NCBI RefSeq assembly: GCF_032854445.1 | Contig: NC_088297.1 | Span: 19,727,127-19,791,126 of the forward strand | DNA: 64,000 nucleotides | Reading direction: 5' to 3' | From: Liolophura sinensis | Lineage: Eukaryota > Mollusca > Polyplacophora > Chitonida > Chitonidae | Part shown: in pieces, positions 26,201 through 32,559 of the stretch | Position numbering within the stretch: position 1 is the stretch's first letter | Layout: every line of letters begins with the position of its first letter | Notes under the pieces: generated by a model | Databases searched by the model: none | Told to the model about the DNA's origin: nothing | The model's input: only the letters and a program-made list of their open reading frames with translations | Position numbers and translations under genes: made by a program

Positions 26201-26974
26201 TTTGTTGAGTACAAAATTAACAAATTTTGTAAGCCTCAAGACTGCAACGACACTTGGCCACTATCAGTGATGGAGTGGAGTCTTTCGGGGCTAACTTCCT
26301 GGGTAACAAAGTACAAAATGTCGAGCCTTTCGTTTAGTTTCATATTTCAAGTTAGTCTGTTTACTGTTACTTTCTGTTTAAAAAACCAGCTGTAGAATCG
26401 CCTTCACCTTGAAAGTCCGTAAAAACTGATTAATCTAAACACAACGTACAATGATGTACTACAGCTAAAGTCGTGTTGATAACTTTTAATTGAATTACAA
26501 CTACAACAAGGCGACGTTTGACAGTACACAGGTCTATAAATGGTGACATCATTCAGCAGTTTACATTTCTTAAACATTTCAGAACTTTCCAAAGGCCTTG
26601 ATAATTGTATCCAATTACACCTACACTCAGTCTAAGTTGCATTTTATCTACTAATATGAAAGGTTACTTCGAAGTTTAACAAAGGCAATAAACAGTGCAC
26701 AGCTTGATTCTTAACAGCTCGTTAATTGACCTACTTAACAAAGCGAAACTGACAGAGCGAAGCGGCCGACAAAAACTAAACCACTGTTTTCCCGCTATTT
26801 CGACCTGCCAGGGTTTCAATACAGTTCATAAAGTTTATCGAAATGTTTGATAATCAAAGTACCTGTCGACCTAGATCGATTAGGTTTGAGCAGAGGCGAT
26901 TTCTCCATTTCGGACTTTTCCCTGACACCTGGGTATCTGACGTTGTAAACCCGCGCTCTGACCTCTGGCATCAT
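13531..26974 (-). CDS. SLC17 family, sialin-like organic anion transporter, complete, 11 coding exons, 562 aa
   Basis: Join of 26974-26863, 22720-22500, 21869-21636, 20594-20507, 19804-19709, 18798-18668, 18107-17958, 17356-17224, 15648-15493, 14465-14380 and 13812-13531. Every intron is GT-AG and the frame runs through to a TGA. The family consists of 12-helix MFS carriers for sialic acid, glutamate or other anions, driven by H+ or membrane potential; sialin acts in lysosomes and vesicles. Seen: acidic dileucine EKSPLL (24-29), TM1 with [12 protein letters not shown], four N-glycosylation sequons in the first lumenal loop (N76, N88, N91, N104), [31 protein letters not shown], and [13 protein letters not shown]. 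From memory of human sialin (495 aa), R46, E185 and E189 match R39, E171 and E175, while the H183 position is Tyr197. The C-terminal tail is about 58 residues longer than expected. I start at the tandem ATGs of exon 1; Met23 is an alternative with a better context. Family assignment is firm; substrate is unknown. Confidence 0.93.
14380..14465 (-). CDS. SLC17 exon 10: TM11 signature
   Basis: Encodes [20 protein letters not shown] followed by AGVITNTG, matching GI..G..NTFATIPG.VGP in the family. Acceptor cttcatag|GT, donor ACTGGG|gtaggt. Reading on past the donor meets no stop at once, but the family alignment requires the splice to exon 11. Confidence 0.92.
14515..14575 (-). repeat. Diverged SINE tail fragment in SLC17 intron 10-end flank
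   Basis: atatttatttatttcaatga ... tcaagaatatttcatttata resembles the reverse complement of the SINE 3' end. Confidence 0.5.
14936..15290. repeat. 28/29-bp minisatellite in SLC17 intron 9, about 12 units
   Basis: actggatccccccaagcact + cactcacat repeated with small length changes; one unit near 15238-15257 has an expanded C run. It lies between exons 10 and 9. Confidence 0.95.
15493..15648 (-). CDS. SLC17 exon 9: TM9-TM10
   Basis: Encodes [20 protein letters not shown], then [20 protein letters not shown] and DLTG. The G...SI.QLD.AP....G block is typical of SLC17. Acceptor ctgttgacag|GTCTG, donor CTAACAG|gttaga. About 27 nt across this acceptor are the source of the minisatellite in the preceding intron. 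Confidence 0.94.
15830..16410. repeat. 34-bp minisatellite in SLC17 intron 8, about 17 units, derived from the exon 9 splice acceptor
   Basis: Unit cagcctggattaggagac + ctgtcaacagaaaata. Plus-strand 15634-15660 (exon 9 start and its acceptor) reads cctggatcagcagacctgtc + aacagaa, nearly identical to the unit. On the transcript strand each unit therefore reads ttctgt(t)gacag followed by a G-started exon-like stretch. The first unit is about 180 bp upstream of the real acceptor. Decayed units occur at both edges. Confidence 0.93.
16430..16475 (-). repeat. SINE 3' shard
   Basis: gtgttttacaccatactcag + gaatatttcc, the reverse complement of the SINE 3' core, without the rest. Confidence 0.6.
16900..17152 (-). 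repeat. tRNA-headed SINE, near full length, in SLC17 intron 8
   Basis: Reads on the plus strand from tatttatttgattggtgttt through cagcattattgtgggaggaa and cagaccttcccacgtacggc to gcattggtgagaggctcctg and the head (ctagcgtgctaccaactgag). Same orientation as the host gene. Confidence 0.93.
17224..17356 (-). CDS. SLC17 exon 8: TM8 and TM8-TM9 loop
   Basis: Encodes [40 protein letters not shown] and SALG. This lines up with NGFLSSLPYLGSWL..ILSG..AD.LR in sialin. Acceptor tttccag|AATGG, donor GCACTAG|gtattt. Confidence 0.92.
17385..17575 (-). repeat. Second SINE family, partial copy
   Basis: cactgagacgacttaccaaa, ccattatactgatacgggtc, aaccagctgttgcgctatcc and gaggaagttaca-like end, shared with the longer copy at 28655-28975. 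Confidence 0.85.
17958..18107 (-). CDS. SLC17 exon 7: TM7
   Basis: Exactly 50 codons, phase 0 at both ends. [15 protein letters not shown] matches the VPW..I..S.P..A block, and [17 protein letters not shown] matches the family-diagnostic [13 protein letters not shown]. Acceptor ccctag|AATATG, donor ACTCAA|gtaagt. Confidence 0.94.
18668..18798 (-). CDS. SLC17 exon 6: TM6 and start of the central cytosolic loop
   Basis: Encodes [20 protein letters not shown], then [16 protein letters not shown], the 'P..HP.IS..E..YI..SL' block typical of SLC17. Acceptor attcag|GG, donor AGACAG|gtatca. Confidence 0.92.
19665..19691. repeat. Perfect 11-bp-arm hairpin next to SLC17 exon 5 donor
   Basis: cccctgatgag, 5-nt loop, ctcatcagggg. 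It begins 17 nt inside intron 5, downstream of the donor on the transcript strand. Confidence 0.85.
19709..19804 (-). CDS. SLC17 exon 5: TM5
   Basis: Encodes [20 protein letters not shown] up to VFYIFG. In sialin the corresponding stretch is AGAQLGTVISLPLSG. Acceptor ttaacag|GT, donor TTTTTG|gtgagt. A strong hairpin lies 17 nt into the following intron. Confidence 0.9.
20019..20350. mobile_element. Foldback MITE in SLC17 intron 3-4 region, 332 bp
   Basis: The ends are inverted: gggtcattccgtgtcac at left and gtgacatggaatgaccc-like at right. The arms pair over most of their length (aaaaaattcttaaaaattcc in both; gaggaaggcttccaaagtta against gaggaaggttttccaaatta), with one A/T-run difference. 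No coding capacity. Possible short flanking repeat 'cat'. Confidence 0.85.
20507..20594 (-). CDS. SLC17 exon 4: TM4-TM5 loop
   Basis: Encodes [20 protein letters not shown] and the start of the next helix. The block is normally PAMHAMWS..WAPPLERS; here the His is Tyr and the Arg of LERS is Met. Acceptor tttctag|GGGG, donor AATGCAG|gtaaat. Confidence 0.9.
20698..20800 (-). repeat. SINE with large internal deletion
   Basis: Tail tttatttatttgactt joins almost directly to accgcattggtgagattctc and the head. Located in SLC17 intron 3. Confidence 0.75.
21255..21435 (-). repeat. SINE with internal deletion in SLC17 intron 3
   Basis: gattggcaagaatatttcac, then ggccttcccacgtacggcct, gaggaagccatc, attggtgggagcctcctggg and the head. 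Same orientation as the gene. Confidence 0.85.
21636..21869 (-). CDS. SLC17 exon 3: TM2 to TM4
   Basis: Exactly 78 codons, phase 0 at both ends. It holds the MFS signature region ([17 protein letters not shown], then [14 protein letters not shown]) and ends at E189 of RVLEGIAE. Both acidic residues matching sialin E171 and E175 are kept. Acceptor ttttacag|CAAGG, donor GCAGAG|gtaag. Confidence 0.94.
22236..22460 (-). repeat. SINE, near full length, abutting SLC17 exon 2
   Basis: tttatttatttgattgttgc, ggcggccagcataatggtgg, gagcccggggggaaacccac, gcatgagctggacttgaact. It ends about 40 bp from the donor of exon 2. Confidence 0.9.
22500..22720 (-). CDS. SLC17 exon 2: TM1 and glycosylated lumenal loop
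   Basis: Residues 38-111. It opens with a Cys-Cys pair, as human sialin does before TM1, then R46, TM1 ([20 protein letters not shown]) and a loop rich in N-x-S/T sequons. Acceptor ttttgtag|GA, donor GCAGAG|gtattg. Confidence 0.92.
23150..24090. repeat. 172-bp tandem repeat in SLC17 intron 1, about 5 units
   Basis: aatccagtatttcagccatg, tattcatggtattggggtga, acctgcacagatgcatgc and aggtgcaggtttacctgtac recur exactly 172 bp apart in the central units. The left-most unit is expanded by a (TA)n run at 23217-23260; the right-most units are more diverged. A lone relative sits at about 24523-24600. Confidence 0.93.
24615..25050. repeat. About 94-bp tandem repeat in SLC17 intron 1, 4 units
   Basis: gagataccacccctaacatt, taccataacattgattctaa and gtgaatactgtaagttacag recur at about 24618, 24713, 24808 and 24945. 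A partial unit returns at about 25228. Confidence 0.92.
25132..25222. repeat. 21-bp minisatellite, 4-5 units
   Basis: ctcaatacatgctgcactca repeated at a 21-bp step, inside the last 94-bp repeat unit. Confidence 0.93.
26021..26312. repeat. Long imperfect inverted repeat (foldback MITE-like) in SLC17 intron 1
   Basis: Arms of about 130 nt: left has aggtccaggccgactgtctt and tgttatcgaa, right has ttcgataacaaagacaatca and gcctggacct. Outer parts also pair (cctgaaagattccaactcc against ggagtggagtctttcgggg). A short loop of about 20 nt sits near 26158-26170. About 550 bp from the exon 1 donor. Confidence 0.82.
26863..26974 (-). CDS. SLC17 exon 1: start codon and lysosomal sorting signal
   Basis: Encodes residues 1-37 and the first base of codon 38. 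It carries the acidic dileucine motif E24-K-S-P-L28-L29, matching the (D/E)xxxL(L/I) consensus and the DRTPLL stretch of human sialin. The donor reads CGACAG|gtacttt. The frame stays open upstream of the first ATG to a GTG at 27004, so the exact start is uncertain. Confidence 0.8.
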
Positions 26975-27089
26975 GTGAGCAAGGGTCACGAGACGACTCG
27001 TCACAACAGAGGCTCCCGAGATGGGGTATCGCCAGCCGAGTATAAACCCAAAGTCACTATTTCAATGCTACAGAACGTAAGACAAACAA

Positions 27090-27156
27090 GCTGGCTCTGA
27101 CGGGCCGTCTCTTCATCATAAAAGCTAGGATAAAGAGACGGAAGGTCAGAGCTAGA
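27090..27156. repeat. Hairpin upstream of SLC17 exon 1
   Basis: tggctctgacgggccgtctc + ttcat pairs with ataaagagacggaaggtcag + agcta over about 24 nt with few mismatches. It lies 115-180 bp upstream of the chosen start codon, in the likely promoter or 5'UTR. Confidence 0.7.
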
Positions 27157-27819
27157 CTGCAGCAAAGTTCAGTCAGAGAAGCGACGATAGACTGATATAG
27201 TTGACAGATGGACAGATATATGTGTATATTCTTACCAGACGCACATGCTTGACCGATTTCGAGAGTTGAACATTTCGGCGTATATCACATGCCTCATATC
27301 GCGGCGATACCAGCTGAGCCGGCACAGCACGTTCCAGTCTGGTATTTTCTTTGTGCCAACGGCTGTTTGTTACTGACCGTAGAATCAGGGTGCCATTCTG
27401 AAGGGCAAGCTTTTATTATGCTTAGTTAAGCAGATAACATGGACAGATGTTATCTATCTGGGCTCACAATTTTCAGGTGAACATAAACCTGAAAATGTTT
27501 GGAGCGAGTGCAATCCAGGTAGGCCTATAGGTGAGCTGACCGGGCACGTTGCACTGATGATGTTCACAAAGACATGAAGTCCAGTGTAACCAAAAAAAAC
27601 TTCATTAAAATATAATCAGAAATGTCCTAAAAGCAAGGCAATTCGTTAGTCTGGATCAATTTTTTTTTTGTTTTTTTGGCGTTTTGTATTAGTGATATTG
27701 CACCGAACATCGAAACGAGAACAGAATGCAGCTGGAATACAACAATAGTTTAATTAATTAAACTGTTTTAATTTAATTCGTCCATTCGTCCAAATTATTC
27801 GTAACCATATCGATATGTA

Positions 27820-27995
27820 TCCAGACTGGCGTACTGGTTAAAGCGTCCGTCTAGTATGCGGTAGATCAAAGGTTCTATCCCGACCTGAAAACTTTATCGT
27901 CTGTAAGGTTGATACTACCACGTCGGCCCAGTACCATGGAGTATGGTCCAATAGCTAACTGAGATATAACTGGCATGAGGACTTTCTGACTGTTT
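27820..27995 (+). repeat. tRNA-Thr-derived SINE
   Basis: ggttaaagcgtccgtctagt + atgcgg + tagatc, then ggttctatccc: D-arm, anticodon arm with CTAGTAT (AGT anticodon as in tRNA-Thr) and B-box. An unrelated body follows. No intact acceptor stem, so not a tRNA gene. Confidence 0.7.
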
Positions 27996-28267
27996 AGTAG
28001 GGTAGATGTGGCTTACATCGGTTGCAGAAACTCTTGTTTTAAGTGCAGCCAGTAGTGTGTGGGGCAACTTTTATCTAATTACCCCAAATTCAGTTTTATT
28101 TCATTTTGCAAGAGTTACCTATCCATGAAGATAGCTTGTGATTATACAAGACACACAAGCAACTAGAGTTTTCAGAACACTGTACTAAAATAAACCATGT
28201 AACACATTAAATGGATTTAACAATTAAATTATAACAGCTGCATGGTCATTGCTGAAACCACAGGAAG

Positions 28268-28371
28268 TCAGACGACTGTAGAAATAGCCTACTCCGCGGG
28301 TGGCCTTCATGATACAGGCGAACGACCATAGAAATGGCGTACTCCGCGTGTGGCCTGCATGATACAACCAA
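28268..28371. repeat. 52-bp tandem duplication
   Basis: tactccgcgggtggccttca + tgatac is repeated as tactccgcgtgtggcctgca + tgatac, with matching flanks (gactgtagaaatagcc / gaccatagaaatggcg). Confidence 0.85.
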
Positions 28372-28654
28372 ACTACTTCCTGTCTCAAAACACTTAGCAC
28401 GCTGAGTGGTCTAATGTTTTCTTGCTTTGTTTGTTTGTTTTTTGTTTTTTTTTTTTTGGCAGTTTTAGATTAGTACAAAAATTTAACTAAAATTGACACA
28501 TTGACTCACTGTAACATATTTTCAGTGCTGTTTATTATTTCTACTTTTGGCACAATATTTATACCTGCGCATTTGTAATAAACAGATCTATGTTACCATT
28601 ATACAATAACTGAAAAGTAAATTTTATCGTATTGAAACGCACATGACGAATGTA

Positions 28655-28985
28655 AGTGAGTGCTTGGGGTTTAACGTCGTACTCAACAATTTTTCAGTCA
28701 TATGACGACGAAGGAATCATTAGGGTGCATGCACGTGTAATGTGCCTTCTTGTTGCAGGACGGATTTCCACCGCTCTTTTATTTAGTGCTGCATCACTGA
28801 GACGACTTACCGAAAGCAAGTAAGCCGCCCCGCCAGAGCCATTATACTGATACGGGTCAACCAGTCGTTGCACTATCCCCTTCATGCTGAACGCCAAGCG
28901 AGGAAGTTACAACTTCCTCTTTTAAAGTCTTAGGTGTGACTCGACCAAGGATTGATCCTGGATCTACCGGTCCCGACACATGACG
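28655..28985 (-). repeat. Second SINE family, near full length
   Basis: Starts gtgcttggggtttaacgtcg + tactcaacaa, then gcatgcacgtgtaatgtgcc, cactgagacgacttaccgaa, ccattatactgatacgggtc, and ends at a tRNA-like tggatctaccggtcccg head. Its partner is at 17385-17575. Confidence 0.82.
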
Positions 28986-29049
28986 AATGTAACCAAAAAA
29001 AAAAAATTTAGTCTATATGGAGTAAAACAACAGATTGTGAAGAAAAAGT

Positions 29050-29100
29050 GTATTTATTTAATTGCTTGGTGTTTTATGCTGTACTCAGGAATGTTGGACT
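29050..29100 (-). repeat. SINE 3' shard
   Basis: ttatttaattgcttggtgtt + ttatgctgtactcaggaatg, reverse complement of the major SINE's 3' end. Confidence 0.6.
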
Positions 29101-30110
29101 TAAGTTAGTCCAGATGTTTATGAGTATGAATAGGTTCGTTGGATTACATCTATTGTTGCAATAACATATTTAAAATTATAAAATTCATTGTGTATTGAGA
29201 TGGCCTCTTTGGTAGTTGAAACGGTATTTTTTTATATTGTTTTACGCTGAAAAAAGCTGTAGAAGTATGTTCGTAAATACTTGAGTTCCCGATTCTGGTC
29301 GCCGTGATCGGGCTCACTTTCCAGATAAAGGAGTTGAACCGTTTTGCGGACTGAATCAATTCGTATACGATCTTGCATGTATGAATGGATCTGTGCCATG
29401 CAGGTTGCAATTTCCAATATATTTGTTCCAGAGTCTCATATGGTTTCTTTTATCGTAATGCACCTGGCAGGCAACTCATTAACTCAGCTATGGCTGACTT
29501 CTTCCTCTTAGGATCGCAGATCTTCTCCATGGGAAGCGTGTAAGACTGTAAAGAAACAATCAGCTTCGTTGTCATAGGGATTCATTTGTTAAGTATTCAA
29601 CAAATACTGAGGAATATAAAAGTCTGGCAGAAATCCTTTAAGACAATATTTTGTAGTAGAAAGGCCAATCAATACACAATAATTATTGATGAATAGAGAT
29701 TTATTTAACGTAAAAATCTACATCACTGAATACAGGCGCAAAGTGTTGAGCATGGTCTAAACAGCCTGAAGTTGTGGTCAAGTGACCTCGCACAAGAAGA
29801 GTTGAAGACCGTGCTGATGCACTCCGCGTGATTCACAACAACTTCAATTTTCGGATGCGTTAGGTTAGGCTTGGCAATTATGGCATTCGCCTTCATTAAC
29901 ACCTTGTACTACTGATTTTCGATATAATTCATTTCCCCAATTGTGAAGTTTCTATTTTTGTTCGGTATGAGAGAGCAAAAATAAAAAATAAAAAAAAAAC
30001 AAACAAAAAAAAAGATAAATAAATAAAAACAAACAAACAAACAACAAAAAATAGAAAACAGAAATAGAGCTACAGCTCCATGGGGACTCTATTCATGCTT
30101 AACCACATTC
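29100..30110. other. Non-coding, A-rich at its right end
   Basis: No gene seen. About 29975-30060 is almost pure A with scattered C/T (aaacaaacaaacaac), probably an old retroposon tail. Confidence 0.45.
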
Positions 30111-30119
30111 ACATATATC

Positions 30120-30300
30120 TAGACTGGCTAGGGTGGCATCGTGCATAGAGAGTGCCTGCCTAGTATACGGTCCGTTTGGGTTCAGTTTCGAATCAAAGAA
30201 TCTTGGTAGTGCCTCGTTTTGGCGCTCAACAAGCTTCAATCGGCGGGGGTGTCATGGAGTTTTATGTGACTGGTTGAGGTGTCGTGTTCGGTATCTTCGG
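30120..30300 (+). repeat. tRNA-derived SINE relic
   Basis: gagtgcctgcctagtatacg + gtccgtttgggttcagtttc resembles the Thr-like head of the copy at 27820, more decayed. The open frame here is not a gene. Confidence 0.5.
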
Positions 30301-30589
30301 CACGACGTTGCAGTGAAGCAGCACTGTAAATACGTCCGCGGCGGGACCAGTCCTCTGCAAAGAGACACCGTCATGATGTCTGAAAGCAGAAAAAAACCCC
30401 ATATACATGTAGTTAGAACACAAGAGCTAATACAGAGCACACATAGGCATATTCTTCACGTACATTCCATGTTTACGAACACCTTGACAATACATCGTGT
30501 TATTCAGGAAGTTCCGGCATTTTGTTGTTATAATTGTGTACGGTACAAGGTTTAGTTATTCACACATTAAGATTACTTTTTAATTTTTA

Positions 30590-30730
30590 GTACCGCGTCG
30601 GTACTGGACAGAGCGTCCGCCTAGAGGTCGGGAAACCCGGGATCAAACCCAAAGACTTTTGTTCTACTCTCAAAACGGGCGCCATCGTTAAAGTGCAATA
30701 TTCCTGCCTGCCGTTAAACATCAACCCACC
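30590..30730 (+). repeat. tRNA-derived SINE relic
   Basis: gtactggacagagcgtccgc + ctagaggtcgggaaacccgg gives a third Thr-like head. The body ends tgcctgccgttaaacatcaa + ccc. Confidence 0.55.
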
Positions 30731-31244
30731 CAATGCGTGCGGTAGAGATGTCTGGTGAATACTTGCAAATCAAGTTTTGCTCTGGATAGAAAACCGTTTA
30801 CACTGTAAAAATGTAACATAGCATATCGTCTGGAATGTCGAAGAGGAAAGACTTCAGAACAAGAAAAACAAGCTCAATTTACGAAATTCATTTGCCGAAA
30901 ATGCAATGTTTAAACTAAGACATTTACATCTATCTGTAAAACTGGCATTCTTCTATCAAAATCGAAAATCTGTCGCAGATTCACCAAGGCATACATTTTA
31001 TCCTAAAACGTGCAATCCCAAAATAGACACCAAAGTCCCAGACAAAATTTCTCGTCCAGGACAAAAGTTTTATATCAAGACCCCCGAATTCGTCTAAGAA
31101 TTTCAATCTAGAAACCACGGGGCGATTCAAGACGCACGTGCGTATGGGATATCATGGACTGACAGTGTAATGTTATCACGGGAAAAGAACAGACGGCAAG
31201 ATAACCTAAACCACAATCGACCACTTATGCCCATCCATATTTCA

Positions 31245-31376
31245 GTTTCACAAAACGGCGTACGACATTTTTTATCGTACATATGTCGTACGATATTTTG
31301 TACGTGAGTATTACAGTACCATAGTTCTTTACTCTGCTATTATCGCACCTGTACGACATCACTGTGAAACTGAGCC
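31245..31376. mobile_element. Small MITE-like element with inverted ends
   Basis: Left end tcagtttcacaaaacggcgt + acgac; right end gtacgacatcactgtgaaac + tga, its imperfect reverse complement. A gtacgac palindrome recurs inside (cgtacatatgtcgtacg). Confidence 0.65.
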
Positions 31377-31639
31377 CAGGCTACTCCTTACGTAAGCTGA
31401 TGGAACATTGATCTAACAATATGGCATATCTTTAGGCCATGTATACAATCATCCATTATTACAGTTTGGAAGTTTAGCGTACAGAAGCTCTAATAAACTG
31501 CAGTACTGCGTGGGTATTTTTTCAGTGGAAAGGGATACAAATTATTAAGAACTCTTTAAGCTCACAAGCCTAAATGTTTCCATACGATGTCACTATGTTG
31601 TAATGTGAATTAAAAGTGACCTTCCCTTGTTCAATACAG

Positions 31640-31780
31640 TGATAGCTCCTGGGGCAGCTTGCATGAAAAGATCATAAGACTGTCGATTGTAAATCGCTAA
31701 GATCACGAGTGAAGCCCTCACTTACAATCGACACTCTCTTGCAAGAAGGGATTGTAAGTTATGATAGCTGTAACCTACAA
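31640..31780. repeat. Small inverted repeat, possibly a MITE
   Basis: gactgtcgattgtaa at 31679 pairs with ttacaatcgacactc at 31722, and outer cttgca words also face each other. Weaker than the neighbour at 31245. Confidence 0.45.
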
Positions 31781-31809
31781 TAAAAAAGTACAATCGGGTA
31801 GACCCTGTT

Positions 31810-32540
31810 TGTTATGTGAACAACTGCCGTCAGCTTCTAAATTTAGCTTGCCACTGTTTACATATGCTGAGTTCAGGGCCTGCCGTCTGCCTCTGCCTTA
31901 GAATGTTCCAGAATACGCTCAGTTCGGGGCCTGTTTGTTTACAACAAGTGTTCAAGAATTTTCTTATTCTACAAAATTCCACCAGTCTATATAAGATCTA
32001 TGAAAGCAGGTCAAAAGGGTGGAAGGGAGAATTATTGAGAGTTTTGGATGCTTTCGCTGTGTATTACTTCAGTAGGCCTTTTGTGCTGAATTTTGGTGTC
32101 TTTACAGCCTCTAGCTTTGTTATATCATATCTCCACCGAGCACTTGTTCATTCTGAACTTGTATATTTAATTTGTGCTCTTGTGTACACAGTACTTATTA
32201 GTAGACGGACCCTGTCTGTGGAATTTTGTGTATATTTCCTCATACACTCAGATATACTGTGGATTTTCCCTCTTGTGAATATTGCCTCTGTGCATTTATG
32301 CCTGTATGGTTTTCAGCATTGTGATATATATGCGTCCGTTTGGACTTGACACCGTTGTACATGTAAGTACTTTAGTATTTGTATAGATACTGCTATCCTT
32401 TCTTGTTAAACTTAAGTACTTTAGTATCTGTAAAAGTCTTGTTATCTTCTCTTGTTAAATCTAATAGTTGAAAAATAAAATCTGCTGGTTTTGGTTACTT
32501 TTTTTGTGCGGCTAAACTGTCGTGTATTTCGAACAAGCCA
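31810..32540 (+). mobile_element. LTR-like repeat (solo-LTR candidate), copy 1
   Basis: Begins TGTTATGTG, has a TATA box (tctatataag) at about 31988 and an AATAAA at about 32474, the layout of an LTR. The right end is uncertain (about 32530-32565). A second copy begins at 63366 in the same orientation. No recognisable gag or pol lies beside it, so it looks like an isolated fossil end, family unassigned. The two copies differ by roughly a tenth of positions by eye, suggesting an old insertion. Confidence 0.5.
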
Positions 32541-32559
32541 TTTCTTTATAATACAGACA

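Noticed and set aside
27820-27895. tRNA-Thr gene
   Set aside because: No proper acceptor stem; it is the head of a SINE with two more decayed copies nearby.
30133-30555. 140-residue open frame
   Set aside because: Its first part is a tRNA-like SINE head; no domain is recognisable in the rest.
31816-32349. 177-residue frame as a host gene
   Set aside because: It lies within a repeat present twice in the window and resembles no family; treated as part of an LTR-like fossil.
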